A DNA stretch of 64,000 nt, from assembly GCA_024236175.1 (NCBI GenBank), contig JACKKY010000001.1, forward strand, positions 1,054,001 to 1,118,000, in the 5' to 3' direction. The DNA comes from Novosphingobium sp. (lineage in GTDB: Bacteria > Pseudomonadota > Alphaproteobacteria > Sphingomonadales > Sphingomonadaceae). This document shows, piece after piece, positions 50,933-60,769 of the stretch (positions are counted from its first letter, which is position 1; every line of letters starts with the position of its first letter). Both the position numbers and the translations under genes were made by a program. The notes under the pieces are model-generated. The model saw nothing but the letters and a program-made list of their open reading frames with translations. It was not told the origin of the DNA and did no database searches.

Positions 50933-52447
50933 CTAACCCTGCATCGATCCCGTTTCGACGAAGCGCTGGTGCCAGCTCAGTGCCTCGCTCAGCAGCGAGG
51001 GCGAGTGCTTGCCGTAGGAGGAATGCAGCGCGCGGTCGAAATAGTCCTGGAGTGCGGGGCGATAGTCCGGGTGGGCGCAACGGTCGATGATCAGCCTCGC
51101 GCGCTGCCGGGGCGAATGGCCGCGCAGGTCTGCAAGGCCCTGCTCGGTGACGATCACCTGCACGTCCTGGTCGATATGGTCGACATGGCTGACTTGCGGC
51201 ACGATCGTGGATATCGCCCCACCCTTGGCCGTCGACGGGCTCATGAAAATCGAGATCCAAGCGTTGCGCGCGAAATCGCCCGAACCGCCGATCCCGTTCT
51301 GGATGCGCGATCCCATGATGTGGGTGGAATTGACGTTACCGTAGATGTCGGCCTCGATCATGCCGTTCATCGCGATGCAGCCCAGCCGCCGGATCAGTTC
51401 CGGATGGTTGCTGATCTGCTCGGGCCGCAGGATGATGCGATCGCGATAGCGTTCGATATCCTGGTTCAGCCGGTGGGCGTATGACGGGCTCAGCGAAACG
51501 GCGGTGGAGGAAGCGACGCGCAGCTTGCCGCTGTCCAGCAGGTCCAGCATCCCGTCCTGCAGCACTTCGGTGAACGCAGTCATGTTCTCGAAGGGGCAGT
51601 CGATCAGGCCGGTCAGCACGGCATTGGCGATATTGCCGACGCCTGACTGGATCGGCAGCAGCGAAGCCGGCAGCCGCCCCTGCTTCACCTCGTTGCCGAG
51701 GAAGTCGAGCAGGTGCCCGGCAATGGCACGGGCCTTGTCGTCGGGCTTTTTGAATTCCTGGTTGCGGTCCGGCGCGTCGGTCTCGACCACGGCGACGATC
51801 TTGGCGGGGTCGCAATGGAAAGTGGTCGAGCCGATCCGGTCGTCGGCCTTGACCAGCGGGATCGGCTGACGGTGCGGCGGCAGGACATTGCAGCAATAGA
51901 TGTCGTGCATGCCTTCCAGGCCGCGGTTCTGCCAACTGTTGACTTCGACGATCACCTGCTTCGCCAGATCCAGCCAGGTCTGGTTGTTGCCGACCGAAGA
52001 AGACGGCACCAGCAGGCCGTCCTCGCGAATGGCGGTGACCTCGATCAGCGCGGTGTCGAGGGGGCCGAGGAAACCCTCGACCGCCATCGGCGCGACTTCG
52101 CTCAGGTGGATGTCGAAATATTCCATCTCCCCGTTGTTGATCAGCTCGCGCGCGACGGGGTCGGAATTGTAGGGCAGGCGGAATTCGATGCCCTTGGCAC
52201 GGGCCAGCGCACCATCGAGTTCGGGTCCGGTGGAAGCGCCGGTCCACACCTTTATCGTGAAGGGATCGCCGGCAGCATGGGCCGCCTCAATCCGTTCGGC
52301 CAGCGCCGGCGGCACCGCCTTGGGATAGCCCGCGCCGGTAAAGCCGCTCATGCCCACCGTGGAACCCGGCTCGATCAGTGCGGCTGCGTCCCCGGCGCTC
52401 ATTACTTTCGCGCGCAGCGCGGGATCTTCGATACGTCTGTTGGCCAA
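50933..52447 (-). CDS. Acetyl-CoA hydrolase/transferase family protein
   Basis: A 504-residue class I CoA-transferase/hydrolase (ACH1/succinyl-CoA:acetate CoA-transferase type). Diagnostic blocks are VGMSGFTGAGYPKAVP near the N-terminus, VEVNSWQNRGLEGMHDI, VVETDAPDRN, IPVQSGVGNIANAV-like text (LLPIQSGVGNIANAV) and IGGSGDFARNAWISIFM. The TTG start at 52447 is set by GGGGAGCAGACATTC and by relatives that begin ANRRIxDP; the longer frame upstream lacks these. It lies in the stress block and may divert acetyl-CoA during acetate overflow or low-oxygen metabolism. Confidence 0.88.
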   Translation of the reverse strand: MANRRIEDPALRAKVMSAGDAAALIEPGSTVGMSGFTGAGYPKAVPPALAERIEAAHAAGDPFTIKVWTGASTGPELDGALARAKGIEFRLPYNSDPVARELINNGEMEYFDIHLSEVAPMAVEGFLGPLDTALIEVTAIREDGLLVPSSSVGNNQTWLDLAKQVIVEVNSWQNRGLEGMHDIYCCNVLPPHRQPIPLVKADDRIGSTTFHCDPAKIVAVVETDAPDRNQEFKKPDDKARAIAGHLLDFLGNEVKQGRLPASLLPIQSGVGNIANAVLTGLIDCPFENMTAFTEVLQDGMLDLLDSGKLRVASSTAVSLSPSYAHRLNQDIERYRDRIILRPEQISNHPELIRRLGCIAMNGMIEADIYGNVNSTHIMGSRIQNGIGGSGDFARNAWISIFMSPSTAKGGAISTIVPQVSHVDHIDQDVQVIVTEQGLADLRGHSPRQRARLIIDRCAHPDYRPALQDYFDRALHSSYGKHSPSLLSEALSWHQRFVETGSMQG

Positions 52448-52623
52448 GAATGTCTGCTCCCCGGGCGATCCTGCCCTGCTGCTGCTCGCCGAAAAGGCCT
52501 TGCGATGCCGCAATGCGGCCTCGGCGAATCGCCGTCATTGTACTACTCCGCCCGCAGGCGCCTGCACGCAAGTCACGGGCGCCTTGAATCTGCAACCCAC
52601 ACCGCTCAGATTAGCCGCACCGT

Positions 52624-55185
52624 ATGACGGATCGATTGCCCCCCTGCTCTCCCGAGGGACTTACCCAGGCCGAGGCGGCCAGGCGCCTGCAAGCCGAGGG
52701 TCCGAACGAGTTGCCGGGCGGCGGACGGCGCTCCATCCTCGCCATCGTCGTCGATGTCTTGCGCGAGCCGATGCTGCTGCTGCTGCTCGCAGCCGGCGGG
52801 ATCTACCTGTTGCTGGGCGACATCCACGATGCGCTCATCCTGCTCGCTTTTGCCGGCCTTACCGTGCTTATCGCGATCGTCCAGGAAACCCGGACGGAAC
52901 GCGCGATCGACGCGTTGCGCGACCTTTCGATGCCTCACGCGACGGTCATCCGCGACGGCGAGCGCCGGCAGATCCCGTCGCGCGAGCTGGTGCGCGGAGA
53001 TCTGATGGCGGTCAGCGAGGGAAGCCGGATCGCCGCCGACGGATGGGTCGTCCAGGCGGATGGCCTGCAGGCAGACGAAGCCATCCTCACCGGGGAATCG
53101 GTTGCGGTCTCGAAACAGGCCGTCGATGGCGAACCGCAGGAAGAACCCCCAAGGCCGGGAGGCGACGACCTGCCCTATGCATGGTCCGGCACGCTGACGG
53201 TGCGGGGCACTGGCCTAGTGCGCGTCGCGGCGACCGGGCCGCACACCCAGATGGGGCAGATCGGCCAGTCGCTCGCCACGCTAGAATCGGAAACCCCGCG
53301 TCTGCTTCTGCAAACGCGTTCGCTTGTCCGCTGGTTCGCCGCCTTCGGGATCGGCGTGAGCGCGCTTGCCGTCGTGCTGTACGGCCTCCTGCGGGGCGGC
53401 TGGCTGGAAGCGCTGCTCTCGGGCATCGCCCTCGCCATGTCGATGCTGCCCGAGGAACTCCCGGTCGTGCTCACCCTGTTCATGACCATGGGTGCCTTTC
53501 GCATGTCGCGCATCCGCGTGCTCGCCAGGCGCGGGACCGCGATCGAAACGCTGGGCGCGGCGACCGTACTTTGCACCGACAAGACCGGCACGCTCACCCA
53601 GAACCGCATGGAAATCGCCGAGCTGCGCCGCCCCGACGGAAGGACGTTTCGTCCGGCGGATGGCAGGGGCTCCTTTCCGGAACCCTTCGCCGACCTCGCA
53701 GGCCTCGGCATCCTCGCCTGCCTCGAAGAGCCGTTCGATCCGATGGAGCAGGCGTTCCACGAGCTGGCGGAGCGGCATCCCCAGGCGGAACTGCGCAACC
53801 TCCAAGACGGCGGCTGGGCCCTGCAGCGGCAATATGCACTGTCGTCGGACCTGCTGGCCATGTCCAACGTCTGGGCGCGCGACGGCACTAGCAGGCATGT
53901 CATCGCCGCCAAGGGCGCGCCGGAGGCAATCGCCGAGCTGTGCGGACTGGGCGCTGACGAGCGCGCGAGGATGGAAGCGGCCGTTTCCGAAATGGCGTCC
54001 GGCGGCCTGCGCGTGCTCGGTGTTGCCGAAGCCTGCTGGGACGAAGGCGACCTGCCGGAGACCCAGCGCCATTTCGATTTCGCCTTCCAGGGACTGGTCG
54101 GCCTTGCCGATCCGATCCGCGAGACCGTGCCCGACGCCGTGCGCCAGCTGCGCGAGGCCGGAATCAGGGTGGTGATGATCACCGGCGACTATCCGGCGAC
54201 GGCACGCGCCATCGCCGAGCAGGCGGGGATCGACGGCGGCGCGGTGATGAGCGGCGAGGAGATCGCCGGGCTCGACGACGGCGAACTGGCGAGCCGCATC
54301 GGCGACGTCGCCATCTTCGCCAGGGTCATGCCCGACCAGAAGCTGCGTATCGTCCGCGCGCTCAAGGCGGCGGGGGAAGTGGTCGCCATGACCGGCGACG
54401 GAGTCAACGATTCCCCATCGCTCAAGGCCGCGCATATCGGCGTCGCCATGGGCCAGCGCGGCACCGACGTCGCACGCGAGGCTTCCGCGATCGTGCTGCT
54501 CGACGACGATTTCGGCGCCATCGTATCCGCCGTGCGGCTCGGCCGTCGGATCTACGACAATATCCGCAAGGCGACGGGTTTCATCTTCGCGGTGCATGTG
54601 CCGATCGGCGGGCTGGCTCTTGCGCCGCTGCTGACGGGCTGGCCGATCATCCTCGGGCCGGTGCATATCGCCCTGCTGGAAATGGTCATCGATCCGATCT
54701 GCTCGCTTTCCTTCGAAGCCGAACCGGAAGAGGAAGACATCATGCGCCGGTCGCCGCGCAAGCCGGAAAGTCCGCTGGTCTCGAAAAGCCTGCTTGGCTG
54801 GGCGGGCCTGCAGGGCGGTCTGGCGCTGGCGCTGCTGCTGGCGCTTGCGACCTGGGCCAATCTTTCGGAGATGGGCGAGGAAGCGGTGCGCACGACCTGC
54901 TTCGCGGGTCTCATCGTCGCGGTGGTGGCGCTGATCTTCGCCAACCGGTCCTTCAGCGTCTCCGCGTTCGATCACCGCAAGGGCCACAACATTGCGCTGA
55001 TCGTCATCCTGGGGCTGGTCGCATTGATCTTCGGCCTTGTATTCCTGTCACCGGCCGTTGCCGGCCTCCTGCATTTCGCGGTCCTCAAATTCGCGGGACT
55101 CGAAGCGGTGGCGCTCCTGGCCGTGTCGCTTATCGTCCTGCTGACGCTGTCCAAGCGGATATTTCGCCGCAAGCTTGCCCGCTGA
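52624..55185 (+). CDS. P2-type cation-transporting ATPase
   Basis: An 853-residue P-type ATPase. The TGES loop is in AILTGESVAV, the M4 helix carries PEELPVVLTLF, the phosphorylated Asp is in DKTGTLTQNRM, and the hinge is MTGDGVNDSPSLKAAHIGVAM. The architecture and the M4 motif suit a P2A/P2B-like (calcium or magnesium type) pump, although the ion is not certain. It is a full-length gene of the stress block, followed 97 bases later by the AMP-phosphorylase operon. No clear ribosome site is visible before the ATG at 52624. Confidence 0.9.
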   Translation: MTDRLPPCSPEGLTQAEAARRLQAEGPNELPGGGRRSILAIVVDVLREPMLLLLLAAGGIYLLLGDIHDALILLAFAGLTVLIAIVQETRTERAIDALRDLSMPHATVIRDGERRQIPSRELVRGDLMAVSEGSRIAADGWVVQADGLQADEAILTGESVAVSKQAVDGEPQEEPPRPGGDDLPYAWSGTLTVRGTGLVRVAATGPHTQMGQIGQSLATLESETPRLLLQTRSLVRWFAAFGIGVSALAVVLYGLLRGGWLEALLSGIALAMSMLPEELPVVLTLFMTMGAFRMSRIRVLARRGTAIETLGAATVLCTDKTGTLTQNRMEIAELRRPDGRTFRPADGRGSFPEPFADLAGLGILACLEEPFDPMEQAFHELAERHPQAELRNLQDGGWALQRQYALSSDLLAMSNVWARDGTSRHVIAAKGAPEAIAELCGLGADERARMEAAVSEMASGGLRVLGVAEACWDEGDLPETQRHFDFAFQGLVGLADPIRETVPDAVRQLREAGIRVVMITGDYPATARAIAEQAGIDGGAVMSGEEIAGLDDGELASRIGDVAIFARVMPDQKLRIVRALKAAGEVVAMTGDGVNDSPSLKAAHIGVAMGQRGTDVAREASAIVLLDDDFGAIVSAVRLGRRIYDNIRKATGFIFAVHVPIGGLALAPLLTGWPIILGPVHIALLEMVIDPICSLSFEAEPEEEDIMRRSPRKPESPLVSKSLLGWAGLQGGLALALLLALATWANLSEMGEEAVRTTCFAGLIVAVVALIFANRSFSVSAFDHRKGHNIALIVILGLVALIFGLVFLSPAVAGLLHFAVLKFAGLEAVALLAVSLIVLLTLSKRIFRRKLAR

Positions 55186-55198
55186 TCGACGCGCGTTC

Positions 55199-55212
55199 GT
55201 GACGCATATCAA
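55199..55212 (+). promoter_or_regulatory. FNR-like box upstream of the AMP-phosphorylase operon
   Basis: GTGACGCATATCAA matches TTGAT-N4-ATCAA in 8 of 10 defined positions, 70 bases before the operon start. Together with the box at 46361 it hints at shared low-oxygen control. Confidence 0.45.
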
Positions 55213-55282
55213 TGCCGAAACTGTTTCAGTTCGGCTGAACAGCTCCTAAACATGCGGCTCGCGAACGAGGATTGCTGAAACC

Positions 55283-56770
55283 ATGCCGAAGATCCGGCGA
55301 ATTCCGATAGATACCCACCCGGAGAACACGGCCTTCCTCCTGCGCGAGGGAAACGGCTATTCCCCCGAGCAGTTCCAGGCGCTCAAGAAGATCCGGATCA
55401 CTGGCCGCTGCAGCGAGATCCTGGCGACGCTGGCTCTGGTGGACGACGGCAACATCCTCAAGCCCGGCGAAATCGGTCTCGGCGAGCAGGCATTCCGCCG
55501 CCTGGGGCAGGAGGAAGGCGAAGAGGTCGAGATTGCGCAGGCACGACCGCCGGCCAGCCTGGAATATGTCCGCCGCAAGATCGACGGCGACACCCTGGGC
55601 GACAGTGAGATATCCGCGATCATCCGGGACATTTCCCGGCACCTCTATTCGCCGATGGAGATCGGGGCGTTCCTGGTGGCCTGCGCCGGATTCATGAGCA
55701 CGCCGGAAACGCTGGCGATGACCCGCGCGATGGTCGATGTCGGCAGCCGGCTGAAATGGGATTCGCCGCTCGTTGTCGACAAGCACTGCATCGGCGGCAT
55801 CCCCGGCAACCGCACGTCGATGATCGTGGTGCCGATCGTCGCCGCGCACGGCCTCCTGATCCCCAAGACCTCCTCCCGCGCGATCACCTCGCCCTCGGGA
55901 ACCGCCGACACGATGGAAGTGCTGGCCAATGTCGATCTCACCGGCGAGGAAATGTCGACAATCGTCGCGCAGGAAAGGGCGGTCCTTGCCTGGGGCGGCC
56001 GCGTGAACCTGTCGCCGGCAGACGATGTGCTCATCTCGGTCGAAAGGCCGCTCAGGATCGACACCTACGAACAGATGGTCGCCTCGATCCTCTCGAAGAA
56101 GGCCGCTGCCGGCTCCACTCATCTGGTGATCGACATTCCGGTCGGCCCCACCGCCAAGGTCCGCTCGCAGTCCGATGCCGTGCGGTTGCGCAAGCTGTTC
56201 GAATATGTCGCGCGGCATATGAACATCGTCACCGACGTCGTGATCACCGATGGCTCGCAGCCCGTGGGGCGCGGCATCGGGCCGGTGCTGGAAGCGCGCG
56301 ACGTGATGGCGGTTCTGCGCAACGAAGCAGATGCGCCCGAAGACCTGCGCGACCACGCGCTGCTGCTCGCAGGGCGCGTGCTCGATTTCGATCCCGCGCT
56401 CGAAGGCGGCAGGGGCTATGCCCGCGCGCTGGAAATGCTGGCATCGGGCGCCGCGCTCGAGGCGATGGAGCGCCTGATCGAGGCGCAGGGCCGGCAGACC
56501 GCCAACCTGCAACCTGGAAGCCACCAGTTTGAGGTCCAGGCACAGCGCAAGGGCGCCGTTCGCGCCATCGATTGCCATCAGATCGCCCGAATCGCCCGGC
56601 TGGCCGGCGCGCCGATGGACAAGGGCGCAGGCATCGACCTCGTCCGCAAGATCGGCGAGCAGGTCCGCAGGGGCGACACGCTCTACCGGATCTACGCCAA
56701 TACGCAGACCGGTCTGGGCTTCGCCCGCGAACTGGCCGAAGAAGACTCCGGCTACGAGCTGCAGGCATGA
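55283..56770 (+). CDS. Thymidine phosphorylase family protein, AMP-phosphorylase-like
   Basis: A 495-residue nucleoside/nucleotide phosphorylase. An N-terminal about 80-residue domain precedes the glycosyltransferase fold; KHCIGGIPGNRTSMIVVPIVAAHG and KTSSRAITSPSGTADTME are the phosphate/substrate loops, in the form seen in archaeal AMP phosphorylase rather than in short bacterial DeoA. An AMP phosphorylase yields ribose 1,5-bisphosphate and adenine. No Rubisco or R15P-isomerase gene is nearby. Its stop overlaps the start of the PRPP-synthetase homologue by 4 bases. Confidence 0.82.
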   Translation: MPKIRRIPIDTHPENTAFLLREGNGYSPEQFQALKKIRITGRCSEILATLALVDDGNILKPGEIGLGEQAFRRLGQEEGEEVEIAQARPPASLEYVRRKIDGDTLGDSEISAIIRDISRHLYSPMEIGAFLVACAGFMSTPETLAMTRAMVDVGSRLKWDSPLVVDKHCIGGIPGNRTSMIVVPIVAAHGLLIPKTSSRAITSPSGTADTMEVLANVDLTGEEMSTIVAQERAVLAWGGRVNLSPADDVLISVERPLRIDTYEQMVASILSKKAAAGSTHLVIDIPVGPTAKVRSQSDAVRLRKLFEYVARHMNIVTDVVITDGSQPVGRGIGPVLEARDVMAVLRNEADAPEDLRDHALLLAGRVLDFDPALEGGRGYARALEMLASGAALEAMERLIEAQGRQTANLQPGSHQFEVQAQRKGAVRAIDCHQIARIARLAGAPMDKGAGIDLVRKIGEQVRRGDTLYRIYANTQTGLGFARELAEEDSGYELQA

Positions 56771-57669
56771 CGGCAGCGGTCATCGGATTTCCCGAGTGCC
56801 GCGATCCCGCCAGCCGGCTCGCCCGGGAATTGGGCATTCCCTTCTCCGAAGCCGAGGTGCGCAATTTCCCGGACGGGGAAAGCCTGGTCCGCGTTACTCC
56901 GTGCACCGGCACCGCGCTGCTCTACCGCTCGCTGGACAATCCCAACGCCAAGCTTGTCGAACTGCTGCTGGCCGCGGAGGCCCTGCGCGAAAACGGTGCG
57001 CAGCGGGTGGTGCTGGTCGCGCCCTACCTCGCCTACATGCGCCAGGACATCGCTTTCCACCCGGGCGAGGCGGTGAGCCAGAAAGTGATCGGCCAGTTGA
57101 TCGCGGAGCGCTTCGACGGCCTCGTGACCATCGACCCGCACCTCCATCGCATAGCCCGGCTCGGCGAGGCGGTGCCCGGCATTCCCGCCCTCGCCCTTTC
57201 CGCCGCCCCGGTCCTCGCCGCGGCGCTGGATCGCGACAGGCGCCCGCTGCTGGTGGGACCCGACGGCGAATCCCACCAATGGGTCGACGCTATTGCCGGG
57301 CCGCTCGGCCTCGACATCTTGCTGGGCGAGAAGCAGCGGCACGGAGACCGTGACGTGGATATCGCGATCGCCGGCATCGAACGGGCGGCGGGGCGCAACG
57401 TGGTGCTGGTCGACGATGTCATTTCCAGCGGCGAAACGCTGATCGCCGCGGCCGGGCTGCTGTTCGATGCCGGTGCGTCGGCCGTGGAAGCGCTGGCGAC
57501 CCATTGCCTCGCCGACGCGGCAAGCCTCGCCCGGATCGAAGCGGCCGGGATCGCTCCGGTGCGCTCGACCGAAACCGTTGCGGGGCCGACCGCCTCCCTT
57601 CCGGTCGCCGCCCTGATTGCGGAGGCCGTTCGCGGCGAAGGCTGGGCCCAGCCGGAAGCACCAGCGTGA
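56767..57669 (+). CDS. Ribose-phosphate pyrophosphokinase homologue
   Basis: A 300-residue PRPP-synthetase-like protein. FPDGESLVRV, the ATP-loop equivalent YMRQDIAFHPGEAVSQ and the PRPP loop VVLVDDVISSGETLIAA are visible. Some positions of classical PrsA are altered, so it may use an unusual substrate such as ribose 1,5-bisphosphate; that idea comes only from the neighbour that would make it. It starts with an ATGA overlap and ends with a GTGA overlap into the ABC transporter gene. Confidence 0.85.
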   Translation: MTAAVIGFPECRDPASRLARELGIPFSEAEVRNFPDGESLVRVTPCTGTALLYRSLDNPNAKLVELLLAAEALRENGAQRVVLVAPYLAYMRQDIAFHPGEAVSQKVIGQLIAERFDGLVTIDPHLHRIARLGEAVPGIPALALSAAPVLAAALDRDRRPLLVGPDGESHQWVDAIAGPLGLDILLGEKQRHGDRDVDIAIAGIERAAGRNVVLVDDVISSGETLIAAAGLLFDAGASAVEALATHCLADAASLARIEAAGIAPVRSTETVAGPTASLPVAALIAEAVRGEGWAQPEAPA

Positions 57670-58409
57670 CCGAGCACGCCGCCCCCTCGCCCGGCAGCGG
57701 GCCGGAACGGGCGGCCTTCCGCGGGCAGGACCTGCGCAAGATCTACCAGACGGGCGAAACCGAAGTGCATGCCCTGCGCGGTGTCGACCTGCACATACCC
57801 GAAGGCGAGATCCTCGTCCTGCTCGGCCCGTCGGGCAGCGGCAAGTCGACCCTGCTCAACATCATCGGCGCACTCGACCGGCCGACATCGGGCACGCTGT
57901 ACTATCATGACACCGAGCTGACCGCGCTCGACGACACCGAACTCACCCGCTTTCGCCGCGCCAACGTCGGTTTCATCTTCCAGTTCTACAATCTCATCCC
58001 CAGCCTGACCGCGGAAGAGAACGTGCGGCTGGTGACCGATATCGCCGACCACCCGATGGAGCCGGCCGCGGCGCTCGAGCTGGTCGGCCTTGCCGAGCGG
58101 CGCGACCACTATCCCGCCCAGCTTTCCGGCGGCGAGCAGCAGCGCGTCGCCGTCGCCCGCGCCATCGCCAAGCAGCCGGGCGTGCTGCTCTGCGACGAGC
58201 CGACCGGCGCGCTCGACAGCACCACCGGCGTGCGCGTGCTGGAAACGCTGGGGCAGGCCAACCGCGAGCTCGGCACCACGGTCGTCATCATCACCCACAA
58301 CGCCGGGATCGCGGCGATGGCGCACCGGGTGTTCCACTTCCTCGACGGGCAGATCGCCCGCACGGTCGTCAACGAAAATCCGATCGATCCCGCGGAGATC
58401 AGCTGGTGA
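57666..58409 (+). CDS. ABC transporter ATP-binding protein, MacB/LolD type
   Basis: A 247-residue nucleotide-binding subunit. Walker A is LLGPSGSGKSTLLNI, the signature is LSGGEQQRVAVARAIA, and Walker B is LLCDEPTGALDS, all intact. An N-terminal extension of about 18 residues precedes the domain. The GTG start overlaps the previous stop (GTGA) and its stop overlaps the permease start in the same way. It drives export with the FtsX-like permease that follows. Confidence 0.93.
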   Translation: MTEHAAPSPGSGPERAAFRGQDLRKIYQTGETEVHALRGVDLHIPEGEILVLLGPSGSGKSTLLNIIGALDRPTSGTLYYHDTELTALDDTELTRFRRANVGFIFQFYNLIPSLTAEENVRLVTDIADHPMEPAAALELVGLAERRDHYPAQLSGGEQQRVAVARAIAKQPGVLLCDEPTGALDSTTGVRVLETLGQANRELGTTVVIITHNAGIAAMAHRVFHFLDGQIARTVVNENPIDPAEISW

Positions 58410-60769
58410 ACGCGCTGGACCTCAAGCTGATGCGCGACCTGTGGCGCATGCGCGGACAGGCCCTTGCTATCGCCCTGGTGCTGGCGGCGGCGACCGCGAC
58501 CTTCGTGCTGTCGATGGGCGTCCACCGCTCGCTGACCGAAACCCGCGACGCCTATTATGCGCGCAACCACTTCGCCGACGTCTTCGCCAGCATGACCCGG
58601 GCGCCGCGCGCCATCATCGATCGCATTGCCGCTGTCCCCGGCGTGAGCCGGGCGGAAGGCACGATCCAGCAATATGCGACGCTCGATTTCCCCGATCGCA
58701 ACGTGCCGGTGCGCGCGCTGATCAATTCGGTCGACGAATTCGGACGCGACCGGCTCAACCAGGTAACCTTGCGCGAGGGCAGCATGCCTCGTCCCGGCGA
58801 GGCCGAGGAGATCGTGATCGACGAAGCCTTCGCCAATGCCAATGAGCTGGGCCCGGGCGACACGATCGAAGCGCTGATCTACGGAACGCGGCAGCAGCTG
58901 AGAATCGTCGGCGTCGGCCTTGCGCCGAACTACATCTACGCGCTGGCGCCGGGCGAGCTGGTTCCCGACAACAACCGTTTCGGCATTTTCTGGATGGGCG
59001 AGAAGGCGCTGGAAGCGGCGACCGACCGGACCGAGGCGATCAACCACCTGTCGCTGACTCTGGACGCGGGCGCTTCCGAGGCCGACGTGATCCGCCGCGT
59101 CGACACCATCCTTGCGCCTTATGGCGGCAGCGGCGCCTTCGGCCGCGAGGACCATTTCTCCAACGCCTTCCTCGAAAATGAGCTGATGCAGCTCGATGCG
59201 ATGACGCAGGTGATTCCCCCGGTGTTCCTGCTGGTTTCCACCTTCCTCGTCTACATCGTCCTCAGCCGGATGATCCGCACCGAGCGCACCCAGATCGGGC
59301 TGGTCAAGGCGTTCGGCTATTCCAACTGGTCGGTCGGCTGGCACTATCTGAAATTCGCCCTGGTGATTGCCGTGCTGGCCACCGCGCTGGGTTCGGCAGC
59401 GGGGATCTGGATGGGCCGGGCGATGACCGGCCTCTATGCCGAATACTACCGCTTCCCCTTTCTCTATTTCCGGATTTCGCCCGCCGTGTTCCTCGGTGCC
59501 GCCGCCCTTTCGGTTGGAGCGGCATCGCTCGGCGCGCTGGGCGGGATGCAGTCGGCCGTGCGGCTGACTCCCGCAGTCGCCATGTCCCCGCCGCCGCCGC
59601 CGGTCTATCGGGCCGGGTTCGTCGAACGCTTCGGGCAGGCGGCCGGCTTTTCCGCCATCGGCCACATGATCGTGCGCCACATCGCCCGCTGGCCCGGACG
59701 CTCCGCCATCACCGTGCTCGGCGTCGCCCTGTCGATGGCGCTGCTGTTCGCGACGATGCAGTTCCTGGATTCCACCCGGACGATGCTCGATTCCTATTTC
59801 TTCCGCGCCCAGCGGCAGGACATGTCCGTGTCCTTCATCGAGGCGCGCAACAAGGATGTTCTGTTCGAACTGTCCCAGATTCCGGGCGTACTGAGGGTGG
59901 AACCGACCCGGGCGGTCGCGGTGAAGATCAGCCACGGCAACAAGACCGAGCGCAGTGCGATCGAAAGCGCGATGACGGGTTCGCAGCTCAGCGCGCGGAT
60001 CGACAGCGACGGCAGCGAGATCGACCTGCCGAGCGCCGGACTGATGCTGAGCCGCCAGCTTGCCGACAAGCTGGATGTGAGGGCCGGCGACAAGGTCAGC
60101 GTGGAAATGCTGGGCGGGCGCCGCACCAAGACGATGATGCCGGTCGCCCGGATTGTCGACGAGTTCATCGGCGACCGCGCCTATGCCGCCGATACCACGC
60201 TCGAAACGATCGCCCGGGACGCAGCGCCGGTCGGCGCCGCGCTGCTGCGTATCGATCCCGCCGCGCGCGACAGGATACTGACCGAGCTCAAGGACATGCC
60301 GATCGTGCTCGGCGTAACCGAACGCGACGCATCCATGCAGAAGTTCGAGGAAGTCATCAACGACAACATCTTCACCATGCTGTTCTTCTATATCTCCTTC
60401 GCTTCGGCGATCGCGGTCGGCGTCGTCTACAACAGCGCGCGAATTCTTTTTTCGGAACGGGTCCATGAACTCGCAACCTTGCGCGTGCTCGGCTACCATC
60501 GCTCCGAAGTGGGCGTGGTGCTGCTCGGCGAGCTGGCCCTGCTGGTCGTCTTGTCGGTGCCATTCGGCTGCTTCATCGGCTATTGGATGGCGCAATTGAT
60601 GACTGCGATGTTCTCCTCCGACCTGTTCCGCCTGCCTTTCGCGCCATCTCGCGCCAGCTACGGCTGGTCGGCGGTCGTGGTGCTGATCGCCGCAATGCTC
60701 ACCGCGCTTGTTGTCGCCCGCCGCGTGCTGGGGCTCGACATGGTGCGGGTGCTGAAAGCGCGCGAATGA
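58406..60769 (+). CDS. FtsX/MacB-like ABC transporter permease
   Basis: A 787-residue permease with two FtsX-type units: an N-terminal helix (about residues 12-32), a large periplasmic part, and membrane-helix clusters around 270-380 and 650-780 (PPVFLLVSTFLVYIVLSRM, FALVIAVLATALG, FYISFASAIAVGVVYNSA, LALLVVLSVPFGCFIGYWM). It belongs to the MacB-like mechanotransmission group rather than to importers. Starts by a GTGA overlap and ends by an ATGA overlap. Exported substrate is unknown. Confidence 0.9.
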   Translation: MNALDLKLMRDLWRMRGQALAIALVLAAATATFVLSMGVHRSLTETRDAYYARNHFADVFASMTRAPRAIIDRIAAVPGVSRAEGTIQQYATLDFPDRNVPVRALINSVDEFGRDRLNQVTLREGSMPRPGEAEEIVIDEAFANANELGPGDTIEALIYGTRQQLRIVGVGLAPNYIYALAPGELVPDNNRFGIFWMGEKALEAATDRTEAINHLSLTLDAGASEADVIRRVDTILAPYGGSGAFGREDHFSNAFLENELMQLDAMTQVIPPVFLLVSTFLVYIVLSRMIRTERTQIGLVKAFGYSNWSVGWHYLKFALVIAVLATALGSAAGIWMGRAMTGLYAEYYRFPFLYFRISPAVFLGAAALSVGAASLGALGGMQSAVRLTPAVAMSPPPPPVYRAGFVERFGQAAGFSAIGHMIVRHIARWPGRSAITVLGVALSMALLFATMQFLDSTRTMLDSYFFRAQRQDMSVSFIEARNKDVLFELSQIPGVLRVEPTRAVAVKISHGNKTERSAIESAMTGSQLSARIDSDGSEIDLPSAGLMLSRQLADKLDVRAGDKVSVEMLGGRRTKTMMPVARIVDEFIGDRAYAADTTLETIARDAAPVGAALLRIDPAARDRILTELKDMPIVLGVTERDASMQKFEEVINDNIFTMLFFYISFASAIAVGVVYNSARILFSERVHELATLRVLGYHRSEVGVVLLGELALLVVLSVPFGCFIGYWMAQLMTAMFSSDLFRLPFAPSRASYGWSAVVVLIAAMLTALVVARRVLGLDMVRVLKARE

